Shown one piece after another: positions 1 through 5,794 of a DNA stretch of 7,047 nt (the first letter of the stretch is position 1; each line of letters opens with the position of its first letter). The notes under the pieces are model-generated. The model saw only the letters and a list, made by a program, of their open reading frames with translations, was not told the origin of the DNA and ran no database searches. This stretch comes from JAZKIX01 sp040384645 (GTDB lineage: Bacteria > Pseudomonadota > Gammaproteobacteria > Burkholderiales > Burkholderiaceae_D). The stretch is from contig JAZKIX010000109.1 of assembly GCA_040384645.1 (NCBI GenBank), positions 1 to 7,047 of the forward strand, read 5' to 3'. The position numbers were made by a program, and so were the translations under genes.

Positions 1-531
1 CTGGATCCCGACGACAGCGGTCAATTTTCGTTTTATGCCTACTGGCATCAAATGCGATCAGGGCGCTGCGAAAATGGAACGGTTGTGCCCGGTTGTCCTG
101 GCGATCAAGGCTTCAACTATTATTACGGCAATGTTTTTAACCCTAAGAACCAAACCGCTTTTCCTCGCGACCAGTGGTTTTGTATCGAGTACATGGCAAA
201 AGCCAATACCGTTGGGATGAACGACGGCGAATTGGTGTTATGGAAAAACAATCAACTGGTTGGCGAATATAAAACCGGCGCCCCGATTGGGCATTGGCGC
301 AGAGCCGCATTTTTGACGTACGGCCAATGGTATAACCCTGCGGTGTATGGCAATTATCCTTTCGAGGGATTTAATTTCAGAACCGCTAGCAACGTCAAAT
401 TTTCACATGTTTCGGTCGATGCCTATTACCAAAGGGATACCACCACCAACGCCAACGCACCGGAAGCGCAAACCATCTACTACGACGATTTCGTGATTGC
501 AAAAAAGCGGGTTGGCTGCAAGGTGAGTTAG
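1..531 (+). CDS. Concanavalin A-like / polysaccharide-lyase-like protein, C-terminal part (5' end outside window)
   Basis: The reading frame is open from base 1, so the gene begins upstream; the ATG at 52 is only an internal Met. The visible 176 residues are rich in aromatic residues, Asn and Gly and contain WFCIEYMAKANTVG, then DGELVLWKNNQLVG, and end with YYDDFVIAKKRVGCKVS. The pattern of W-x-x-x-E-x-x-x-x-x-N-T followed by D-G-x-L-x-x-W-x-x-(N/D)-x-x-x-V, and a late YYDD strand, is typical of the jelly-roll fold of concanavalin A-like lectins/glucanases and alginate-lyase-type (PL14-like) proteins. By family it would bind or cleave an extracellular polysaccharide; the substrate cannot be read from this fragment. 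Two nearby Cys residues (RCENG and PGCPGD) could form a disulfide, consistent with export. The signal peptide and probably part of the active site lie outside the window. The next gene downstream also encodes a surface protein. The fold is moderately supported, the enzymatic role weakly. Confidence 0.6.
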   Translation: MDPDDSGQFSFYAYWHQMRSGRCENGTVVPGCPGDQGFNYYYGNVFNPKNQTAFPRDQWFCIEYMAKANTVGMNDGELVLWKNNQLVGEYKTGAPIGHWRRAAFLTYGQWYNPAVYGNYPFEGFNFRTASNVKFSHVSVDAYYQRDTTTNANAPEAQTIYYDDFVIAKKRVGCKVS

Positions 532-628
532 AAAAAATAGCAACCGCACTGCCTTTTATACGCTTCTTTTTTGTGGTGCAGGCAACTGCCCACAGCAATG
601 ACTTTATGAAACTTGGCTTGAGCTAATG

Positions 629-657
629 CAGTCTGCATCCGTCATCTGTGCGGACTG
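629..657 (+). promoter_or_regulatory. Stem-loop in the leader of the IPTL-CTERM protein gene
   Basis: CAGTCTGCA (629-637) pairs with TGCGGACTG (649-657): nine pairs with one T-G wobble, and 638/648 can add a second wobble, leaving a loop of about 9 nt. It ends 16 nt before the ATG at 674. No T-tract follows on the plus strand, so it does not look like a terminator of the upstream gene. A role as an mRNA leader structure affecting translation or stability is inference; a DNA-level protein-binding palindrome is the alternative. Confidence 0.4.
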
Positions 658-673
658 AAAATACCTGACCTGG

Positions 674-2902
674 ATGGCATTCCATAAGATGTTTTTGATC
701 GGACACGCTTTGAAAACCCCACAAAAAGCCCGGCCTTACCCAATCCATTCAGTCAACCTCAGTTCGGCAAAGCTTAAATCAAGATCTCCATTGACAATAC
801 GTTCGTTATTAATGCTTGCCGGAAGCACTCTAGCGGTCGAGGTCGCAGCGGCCGATTTGTTCTGGGTCGGCAATGGCATTGCGTATGGTGGCAACGGCAA
901 CTGGTCTTCTGTGGCAAATAACTGGAGTACCGCAGCCTCGCCCGGCCCCGTCGCGCTGACGGTTTGGAATGAAACCGAGACCGCCGTTTTCTTTGGCAGC
1001 GCCGGCACCGTCAACATCAGCGATCCAAATATCAATGCGCAGAGCGGCTTACGCTTTGAAAGCGATCAGTTTATTTTGAGCGGCGGCAGTTTAAGCCTCA
1101 CCGGCGCATCCTCGGCGGCCAATCCGATTGACGTTGCGGCAGCGTCCACGGCAAATATCAATGCAGTGCTGGCCGGATCGGCTGGCGTGACTAAGACGGG
1201 CCCGGGCACCTTGGTTCTGAACGCGGCCAATACCTACAGCGGCGAAACCGTAGTCGAAGGCGGCACACTGCAGCTGGTCGGTTCGATCAATACTTCGGCC
1301 CATACCTATGTGGGCTATCAAAATTCTGGCGTGAGTCTATTAATTAACGGCGTTGCCGGCAATGCCGATGGCAACATCGGGGTCGCTGCCGCAGCCGCAA
1401 GCAATAACGTCACGGTCTCGGGCGCAGCTGCCGCCTGGAACAATAGCGGTAGCGTCAACGTTGGCTACAGCGGCAGCACCAATTCGCTTGCGCTCGCAAA
1501 CAGTGGCGTGGTGACCTCTGCCAATGGCAATTTGGGCGTCGAAGCGCTGTCACAAAATAATTTTGCCACGGTCACCGGTTCTGGCGCGGCTTGGACAAAT
1601 TCGGGCGATCTAACCATCGGCTATGCGGGTGGTTTGAACAGTCTGACCGTGAGCGCAGGCGGGGTAGTCAGCACCGCCAAAGGCGTACTCGGCTTGCAAA
1701 CCACATCGACCGGCAATCTGGTGCTCATTACTGGCGCCAATTCGTTATGGGGCAATACGGGGCAACCGCTCTATATCGGTTATGGCGGCGGTACCAATAC
1801 CTTCCGCGTCGAAAGTGGCGCGGTCGCCAATTCCAGCGTGGATACCGTAATTGGCGAACTGGTCACCTCCGACGGCAATGCCTTGGCGGTGAAGGATGCA
1901 GGTTCAAAGTTTCAGATCCCAAGCCCTTTCACACTGATCGTCGGCGGTTTCGGCGCTAACAATACGCTCGACATCACTAACGGCGCTGTCGTTACGGACA
2001 AAAACGGCAGAATCGGGCGCCAGGTTGGGTCGGACAACAATATCGTGACGGTGGCCGGCAGTGGCTCTGCATGGAATAACAGTGATGAAATCCGGGTCGG
2101 CATGTCCGGCATCGGCAATGTGTTGACGGTGCGCGACGGCGCCAGTGTGACCGCAGTGCGGGTCACGATTGCGCGGAACACCGGCTCCGGCGGCACCGTC
2201 AATATCGGCGCTGGCGGCGCGGCTGGGACGCTGACTGGCGCCGTCACCTTTGGCGACAGCAATGGGCATGTCGGCACCGGCGTACTCAACTTCAATCACA
2301 CCGACCCGGCTTACACATTCGCCAATGTGATTGCAGGCCCGGGCACGGTGCGCTTCATCGGCAGCGGCACCACTATCGTATCGGGCGCCAACACCTATTC
2401 CGGCGGCACCAGTTTAATGGCGGGCACCCTGCAACTGGGCGCCGCCAATGCGCTGCCGTCGACCGGCAACTTCGACTTTAGTGGTGGCGTTCTGGCTGCC
2501 AACGACCAGACCGCGTCCATCGGCCCACTGTCGCTGGCAGGTAACGCCGCCTTGCAATTGGGTACCGCGACTGCCAGGCAAGATATCGTCTTCGCATCGG
2601 CCGCGCCCTATGTCAGCGGCACACTCAACATCAATGGCTGGGATGGTGCGGCGGGCGGCGTCAACTATGACCGTCTCATTTTCACTGCCGATCCAACTGC
2701 CAGCGGCATCCTTGATCACATTCAGTTCAACGGCTATCCGGTCGGCGCGCTCTGGCTTGCAGCGAGCGGCGAAATTGTCCCTGTCCCTGCATCGGTTACC
2801 GCGCCGACGGCTATCCCGACTCTCTCGCCGATAGGCGTCGCTATGCTGCTGTTGCTGCTAGGTGGCGCCGCTTTTTTCCAGACAACACGGCAACGCAACT
2901 AA
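674..2902 (+). CDS. Beta-helical surface protein with PATR-type repeats and IPTL-CTERM sorting signal
   Basis: A 742-residue exported protein. Residues 1-60 form a long basic N-region (many K/R/H), a hydrophobic stretch near 40-56 (LLMLAGSTLAVEVAAA) and a likely signal-peptidase site around A60/D61. Residues 171-201 (GVTKTGPGTLVLNAANTYSG, then GGTLQL) match the autotransporter-associated beta-strand repeat; a second copy lies at 554-590 (GPGTVRF, ANTYSGGTS, AGTLQLG). Between them, residues 244-507 hold about five imperfect 51-54-residue repeats, so a right-handed beta-helix is likely. The C-terminus carries the tripartite IPTL-CTERM signal: IPTLSPIG (714-721), a hydrophobic segment (about 720-735) and a basic tail (RQR, 739-741). 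Proteins with this tail are processed by XrtH-type exosortases and linked to the outer surface. No C-terminal autotransporter barrel is present, so this is not a classical type Va autotransporter. The start is uncertain: the ATG at 674 has only a weak ribosome site, with further ATGs at 689 and 812; the latter would leave a very short signal peptide. Function may be adhesion, matrix or an envelope role. Confidence 0.85.
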   Translation: MAFHKMFLIGHALKTPQKARPYPIHSVNLSSAKLKSRSPLTIRSLLMLAGSTLAVEVAAADLFWVGNGIAYGGNGNWSSVANNWSTAASPGPVALTVWNETETAVFFGSAGTVNISDPNINAQSGLRFESDQFILSGGSLSLTGASSAANPIDVAAASTANINAVLAGSAGVTKTGPGTLVLNAANTYSGETVVEGGTLQLVGSINTSAHTYVGYQNSGVSLLINGVAGNADGNIGVAAAAASNNVTVSGAAAAWNNSGSVNVGYSGSTNSLALANSGVVTSANGNLGVEALSQNNFATVTGSGAAWTNSGDLTIGYAGGLNSLTVSAGGVVSTAKGVLGLQTTSTGNLVLITGANSLWGNTGQPLYIGYGGGTNTFRVESGAVANSSVDTVIGELVTSDGNALAVKDAGSKFQIPSPFTLIVGGFGANNTLDITNGAVVTDKNGRIGRQVGSDNNIVTVAGSGSAWNNSDEIRVGMSGIGNVLTVRDGASVTAVRVTIARNTGSGGTVNIGAGGAAGTLTGAVTFGDSNGHVGTGVLNFNHTDPAYTFANVIAGPGTVRFIGSGTTIVSGANTYSGGTSLMAGTLQLGAANALPSTGNFDFSGGVLAANDQTASIGPLSLAGNAALQLGTATARQDIVFASAAPYVSGTLNINGWDGAAGGVNYDRLIFTADPTASGILDHIQFNGYPVGALWLAASGEIVPVPASVTAPTAIPTLSPIGVAMLLLLLGGAAFFQTTRQRN
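1304..2194 (+). repeat. Tandem imperfect 51-54-residue protein repeats within the IPTL-CTERM protein
   Basis: Residues 244-294, 295-346, 347-400, 401-454 and 455-507 align as repeats, with a partial unit at 211-243. The shared pattern is V-T-V-(S/T/A)-G-x-x-(S/A)-x-W-x-N-S, then V/I-G-Y/M-x-G-x-x-N-x-L-x-V, then G-x-V/S-x-x-x-x-G-x-(L/I)-G. The fourth unit (401-454) is most diverged and lacks the Trp-Asn core (KFQIPSPF there). At DNA level the copies are strongly diverged, so this is an old protein repeat rather than a recent tandem duplication. Confidence 0.7.
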
Positions 2903-2922
2903 AAAGCAATTCAACCTCACAT

Positions 2923-2938
2923 AGCACTATCAAGTGCT
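2923..2938 (+). terminator. Possible weak terminator hairpin after the IPTL-CTERM gene
   Basis: AGCACT (2923-2928) and AGTGCT (2933-2938) form a perfect 6-bp stem with a 4-nt ATCA loop, beginning 21 nt after the stop codon. Only a short TTTC (2946-2949) follows several bases later, so intrinsic termination would be inefficient. It could instead be a 3' stabilising hairpin or chance. Confidence 0.25.
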
Positions 2939-2972
2939 GACGTGCTTTCATCGAGACGAAGGAAATACATCT

Positions 2973-3100
2973 ATGATCAAAATATTTCACTTCATCTCAC
3001 ATTCCCAAATATCTCCATGAATAAAAAACGTCGGCACAACAATACCCATCAGCAATTTATTCGTATGTTGACAACTTGGGACACACATGGATTGGCGTGA
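2973..3100 (+). other. 184-bp gap (2903-3086) with two very short overlapping reading frames; no firm gene
   Basis: A 15-codon frame starts at ATG 2973, preceded by a good ribosome-site-like GAAGGAA (2958-2964). It ends at TGA 3018-3020, which overlaps the ATG (3017) of a 27-codon basic frame (MNKKRRHNNTHQQ...) ending at TGA 3098-3100, i.e. 14 nt inside the methyltransferase gene. The chain of overlaps would allow translational coupling into the methyltransferase, whose own start lacks a clear ribosome site. No homology is recognised, and chance is quite possible. Confidence 0.2.
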
Positions 3101-3743
3101 AATAGAAGGCTGGTTTCAATGGCGATCAGGACAAGAAGAAGCCGTGCAAACTTTCCCTGATAACAGTCGGTTCGTCGAAGTGGGAACCTACCTTGGCCGC
3201 AGCCTATGTTCCCTCGGGGAAGTTAGTCAGCAAAGCGGCAAAAGCTTCACCATTATTGGCGTCGATACCTGCCGTGGCAGCGGCCCCGAGGGGCCGAAAC
3301 AAAAGGATTACCACGGCGCCGCTGTAGCGCAAAATGGCGGCACTTTTGCCGGCGTCCTGCACAAAAACATCATCGACTGCGGCGTCAGCGAGCTGGTGTC
3401 CCTGATCGTGGCCGATTCGGTCAGCGCGTCCCGGCTATTTAGCGACGCATCACTGGCATGGGTGCATCTGGATGCACGTCACGACTACCACGGCCTCAAG
3501 GCCGACATCGAAGCCTGGCTGCCCAAAGTCCAGCCCGGCGGCTGGCTGTCTGGTGACGATTACGACCCACAGAAATGGCCTGAAGTCGTGCAAGTCGTCG
3601 GCGACCACCTACCCGGTGCCACGCCGTGGTCAACCCAGCAATGGCGCTGGATCGTCGCGCCGGAGGCTAGCCCGGCCAAAGACCAGGTCAAGCACCCTTT
3701 GGTCCGCCGCCTTCGTGATGGATGGCTGCGCCGATTTTGGTGA
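3087..3743 (+). CDS. Class I SAM-dependent methyltransferase (Methyltransf_24 type)
   Basis: A 218-residue soluble protein with a Rossmann-fold methyltransferase layout. The SAM-binding motif I is FVEVGTYLGRS (29-39), the acidic residue after beta-2 is in GVD (58-60), and the late motif runs from VHLDARHDYHG (126-136) through a D-I-E-A-W-L-P helix to PGGWLSGDDYD (150-160). This matches the Methyltransf_24 family pattern of D-x-x-H-x-Y-x-x-x-x-x-D followed by L-x-P-G-G-x-x-x-x-D-D-Y; many members methylate sugars or sit in glycan clusters, but the substrate here is unknown. An in-frame stop at 3069-3071 leaves ATG 3087 as the first usable start; there is no strong Shine-Dalgarno sequence. The first helix (EIEGWFQWRSGQEEAV) fits the family's usual beginning, supporting full length. 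The 3' end overlaps the convergent glycosyltransferase-like gene by 56 bp. The basic C-terminal tail (VRRLRDGWLRRFW) is unusual and might touch membrane or nucleic acid. Confidence 0.82.
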   Translation: MDWREIEGWFQWRSGQEEAVQTFPDNSRFVEVGTYLGRSLCSLGEVSQQSGKSFTIIGVDTCRGSGPEGPKQKDYHGAAVAQNGGTFAGVLHKNIIDCGVSELVSLIVADSVSASRLFSDASLAWVHLDARHDYHGLKADIEAWLPKVQPGGWLSGDDYDPQKWPEVVQVVGDHLPGATPWSTQQWRWIVAPEASPAKDQVKHPLVRRLRDGWLRRFW

Positions 3744-4389
3744 CTGCCTCGTAATCCACTGTCCACCCGGCGCAGGCGGCAGCGAGGCCGATCACACCGC
3801 CCTCGCCGGAAAACACTTCACGGCTTTGCAAGAAATCCGCCGCAATCGACCACGCCTCAAAGAAACGCGACTCGCGTCCATCCTTGGTAATCGCAACCGG
3901 CGTCTCGTGACACCAGCGGGCACGGTGCAAGATGTCGGCGTTACCGGTCAAATGGCGCGCCAGCTCCGTAAAAAAAGGCAGCCGCCAAGTACCGCAAGTG
4001 GCCAAATGTTCCGCCACGCTTTTATTCACCAGCGGCAGTACCGCGATCCCGGGCGGAAAGCTGCCCAGCATCGGCAGCGCCGTGATGCGCGAGTCGGCGT
4101 CGACATAAATCGCGGTATCAAATTCTTCCAGTCCGGCAATCAGCGCAAAGCGCTTATCGTGATACGCTGCCGCGCCTCGCCCCTGCCCGGTTGGCGCAAG
4201 CCGCGCCAGATAATCGACCGCCATCGGACCAGTCGGCGCGTGTTGGATTGCGCGTACCGGCAAGCCCGCAAAATCGTCCGGCGCGTCAGTGAAAACAATC
4301 CAAGGCACTGTTGGCGCATCAGCAAAAAGTCGTCGCGCCCGTTCACGATAGGGCGCATGGATAGCAAGGGTGCAAAAGCAAACAGTCAT
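3688..4389 (-). CDS. Small glycosyltransferase-like protein with DxD motif
   Basis: A 233-residue protein that looks like a nucleotide-diphospho-sugar transferase of the GT-A fold. It begins with a beta-strand (MTVCFCTLAIHAPYRERAR), has a second strand IVFTDAP (31-37), a helix HDKRFALIAGLEEF (77-90), and then TAIYVDADSRI (92-102), in which D97-A-D99 is the metal/nucleotide-sugar binding DxD motif following the hydrophobic strand. A later segment, FFEAWSIAADFLQSREVFSGEGGVIGLAA, resembles the acceptor-side part of GT6/GT8-like enzymes. No signal peptide or membrane segment is evident, so it should act in the cytoplasm. The donor and acceptor are not deducible. The start at 4389 fits the first Rossmann strand, though no clear ribosome site precedes it. 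It lies 111 bp downstream of the membrane methyltransferase gene on the same strand, and its 3' end runs into the convergent methyltransferase. Family assignment is moderate and rests on motif pattern only. Confidence 0.7.
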   Translation of the reverse strand: MTVCFCTLAIHAPYRERARRLFADAPTVPWIVFTDAPDDFAGLPVRAIQHAPTGPMAVDYLARLAPTGQGRGAAAYHDKRFALIAGLEEFDTAIYVDADSRITALPMLGSFPPGIAVLPLVNKSVAEHLATCGTWRLPFFTELARHLTGNADILHRARWCHETPVAITKDGRESRFFEAWSIAADFLQSREVFSGEGGVIGLAAACAGWTVDYEAVTKIGAAIHHEGGGPKGA

Positions 4390-4500
4390 AAGAATAGAAG
4401 TTTGATAGATAGTGGGTTGAACAAATAGGGCGATTTAATCGACCGCGTCAGGAATTGCCTGATGGCCACAAATTCCCGATAGCCTCACGCTCCGATTCCC
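4390..4500. other. 111-bp intergenic region with a weak stem-loop
   Basis: This lies between two minus-strand genes. Bases 4446-4452 and 4458-4464 can form a 7-bp stem with one G-T wobble around a 5-nt loop (core TCAGG-AATTG-CCTGA). No T-run follows on the minus strand, so a Rho-independent terminator is not supported. No convincing promoter was seen. Confidence 0.25.
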
Positions 4501-4944
4501 TCAAAACCAGCGACGAGTTTTAGCGACATAATGGTCAAAATCATCGCCGAATTTCTGCCGCATCGCGCGTTCTTCAAAAGCAATGTACCAACGGTCTGTA
4601 ATCACAACAAACCCGGCCCACAACAACAATGCGGACAAGGAACCCAGCCATAATGCGCCCCCCAGAAGAGTCAATGAAAAACCGAGATACATAGGATTGC
4701 GGCTCACGGCAAAAATGCCGTTGGTGAGCAAAGTTCCAGGTTCGTCAAAAGTGTAGATGTTAGTGTTGGCCCGGGCAAACTGCAAGCGCGCAATCATTGC
4801 CATAGCGATGCCGGAAACAATCAACAGAAAGCCCCATCGGCCAACGTCGGGGGCTAGTATTTCGCGCATTGGAAAGCAATAATCTGCCGCCACCATCAAA
4901 ATTGCAGTGATCAGCAACAATATCGGCGGGAGGATTTTTCTCAT
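4501..4944 (-). CDS. Isoprenylcysteine carboxyl methyltransferase (ICMT/PEMT)-family membrane methyltransferase
   Basis: From ATG 4944 this encodes 147 residues with about four hydrophobic segments: 4-21 (PPILLLITAILMVAA), 36-54 (GFLLIVSGIAMAMIA), 84-101 and 103-118. The C-terminal half carries the family signature: GIFAVSRNPMYLGF (76-89) and, after the last membrane segment, FEERAMRQKFGDDFDHYVA (123-141) ending in TRRWF. The S-R-N-P-M-Y and E-E-x-x-x-x-x-x-F-G-x-x-(Y/F)-x-x-Y motifs form the SAM pocket in ICMT and related bacterial enzymes. These act in the inner membrane on lipophilic substrates; the bacterial substrate is generally unknown. Start choice: ATG 4944 gives a natural N-terminus at the first membrane helix but has no visible Shine-Dalgarno sequence. 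ATG 5001 or TTG 5007 would add 19-21 polar residues and overlap the divergent TetR gene. Divergence from a TetR gene suggests control by that repressor. Confidence 0.82.
   Translation of the reverse strand: MRKILPPILLLITAILMVAADYCFPMREILAPDVGRWGFLLIVSGIAMAMIARLQFARANTNIYTFDEPGTLLTNGIFAVSRNPMYLGFSLTLLGGALWLGSLSALLLWAGFVVITDRWYIAFEERAMRQKFGDDFDHYVAKTRRWF
4928..4933 (+). promoter_or_regulatory. Ribosome binding site of the TetR-family gene
   Basis: GGGAGG lies 9 nt before ATG 4943. This near-ideal site decides that start over the in-frame ATG at 4907, which would add 12 residues unlike TetR N-termini. Confidence 0.6.
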
Positions 4945-4950
4945 GATAAA
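4937..4950. promoter_or_regulatory. Imperfect palindrome over the divergent start codons, possible TetR operator
   Basis: TTTCTCATGATAAA is a palindrome at 12 of 14 positions (only 4940/4947 do not match), centred on the CATG that contains both proposed start codons. TetR-family regulators commonly bind inverted repeats between themselves and a divergent target gene. It is shorter than most known TetR operators and could be chance, because TCATGA is itself palindromic. Confidence 0.2.
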
Positions 4951-5689
4951 CAGTCCGGAAAGTGAATTGGAACGAGCGACTTTAGACTCGTCCGGCACCA
5001 TCGACAACTCGCATTCGTCAGACCTCGAGCGGCGTCCTCATGCGCCTAGGAAGTCGCCACGGCAAGCGCGCTCGAAGCACTTGGTGGAAGCTATTCTAGA
5101 GGCTGCAACTCGCGTTTTCGACGCGCAGGGATACGCCAAGGGCAACACCAATTGCATTGCTACCCTGGCCGGCGTCAGCGTTGGCTCGCTGTATCAATAC
5201 TTCCCGAACAAAAAAGCCTTGATTACTGCATTGCACGACCGCCACATCCGTGAGGTTGGGCAGTCGATCAGTGCCGCGTTCGACAAATATCGCGGCCAGA
5301 GTCTGGACGAACTCATTGAACATCTCGTACTAGTCATGTTACAAGCCCACCAAAAGCACCCTAGGCTGCAACAGGTTCTGCACACGGAACTGCCGTTTTA
5401 TAAGAACGCCGATGCAAAGGACCGAGGAATGGCTGAACCAGCGTTTTGCCTGCATGCACTGTTGCGAATTCACCGGCCTGATCTGGCGGATGTTGCGCTG
5501 GATCAGGCGACGGCGATGCTGATGTTCATGGGCGAAGCCTTGGTGCACGCGGCAATCCTGAACCCGCCACCGGGACTAGCGTTGTCGCAGGTAGCAACCG
5601 GCATCGCGCAAGCGCTCAAAGGCTATCTGCTGCCGGTCGAGCAATCGCCCGCTAATTCGCACAGCGCAGCGACCACTTTGCTGTCTTGA
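4943..5689 (+). CDS. TetR/AcrR-family transcriptional regulator
   Basis: A 248-residue regulator. The DNA-binding domain spans about residues 40-100: ARSKHLVEAILEAATRVF (helix 1), then TNCIATLAGVSVGSLYQYF (69-87), the TetR helix-turn-helix in which VSVGSLYQYF is the recognition helix, followed by PNKKALITAL. The C-terminal ligand/dimer domain is helical and includes VMLQAHQKHPRLQQVLHTEL (131-150), a pattern common in AcrR-like regulators; the ligand is unknown. The start at 4943 is backed by a GGGAGG site. It gives an unusually long, polar, probably disordered N-terminal extension of about 40 residues before helix 1; most TetR proteins have 5-20. A later non-ATG start cannot be excluded. It is divergent from the ICMT-like gene, and its start codon interlocks with that gene's ATG, so autoregulation and repression of the neighbour are the simplest expectation. 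It converges on the SRPBCC gene with a 105-bp gap. Confidence 0.9.
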   Translation: MINSPESELERATLDSSGTIDNSHSSDLERRPHAPRKSPRQARSKHLVEAILEAATRVFDAQGYAKGNTNCIATLAGVSVGSLYQYFPNKKALITALHDRHIREVGQSISAAFDKYRGQSLDELIEHLVLVMLQAHQKHPRLQQVLHTELPFYKNADAKDRGMAEPAFCLHALLRIHRPDLADVALDQATAMLMFMGEALVHAAILNPPPGLALSQVATGIAQALKGYLLPVEQSPANSHSAATTLLS

Positions 5690-5731
5690 TTCAATTTCTG
5701 ATTGGCGTTGTAGTCGTTTGCCGTAATAATT

Positions 5732-5750
5732 AGAACGCTTTATCGGTTCT
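5732..5750. terminator. Weak hairpin between convergent genes, possible terminator
   Basis: AGAAC (5732-5736) pairs with GTTCT (5746-5750) around a 9-nt loop, in the 105 bp between the 3' ends of the TetR and SRPBCC genes. The position suits a bidirectional terminator, but the stem is short and no clear T-run follows on either strand. Confidence 0.2.
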
Positions 5751-5794
5751 CGAGGGAAGTCTAAGGTTTGGCATCAGGGACGGAATAAACCTCA

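Noticed and set aside
52..531. ATG at 52 as the true start of the first gene
   Set aside because: The frame stays open to base 1 with protein-like sequence (FSFYAYWHQ) continuing the same fold; no ribosome site precedes 52.
572..594. Hairpin TGTGG/CCACA with inner GCA/TGC next to a run of T
   Set aside because: The T-run (566-572) lies before the hairpin on the plus strand. On the minus strand it would be an A-run after it, so neither direction gives a terminator.
1904..2299. Two minus-strand open frames of about 130 codons inside the IPTL-CTERM gene
   Set aside because: They are antisense to the repeat region, are not protein-like in composition and have no ribosome site; they follow from the biased Gly/Ala/Asn codons of the real gene.
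3068..3073. Perfect TTGACA, a -35 consensus, upstream of the methyltransferase
   Set aside because: It lies 13 bp before the ATG, so the matching -10 would be inside the coding region, and the sequence at the right spacing (ATTGGC) is not a -10.
3472..4428. Long plus-strand open frame of 318 codons opposite the glycosyltransferase-like gene
   Set aside because: It begins inside the methyltransferase in another frame, has low-complexity Arg/Pro/Thr content with no recognisable domain, and lies antisense to a protein with clear GT-A motifs. It is a shadow frame in GC-rich DNA.
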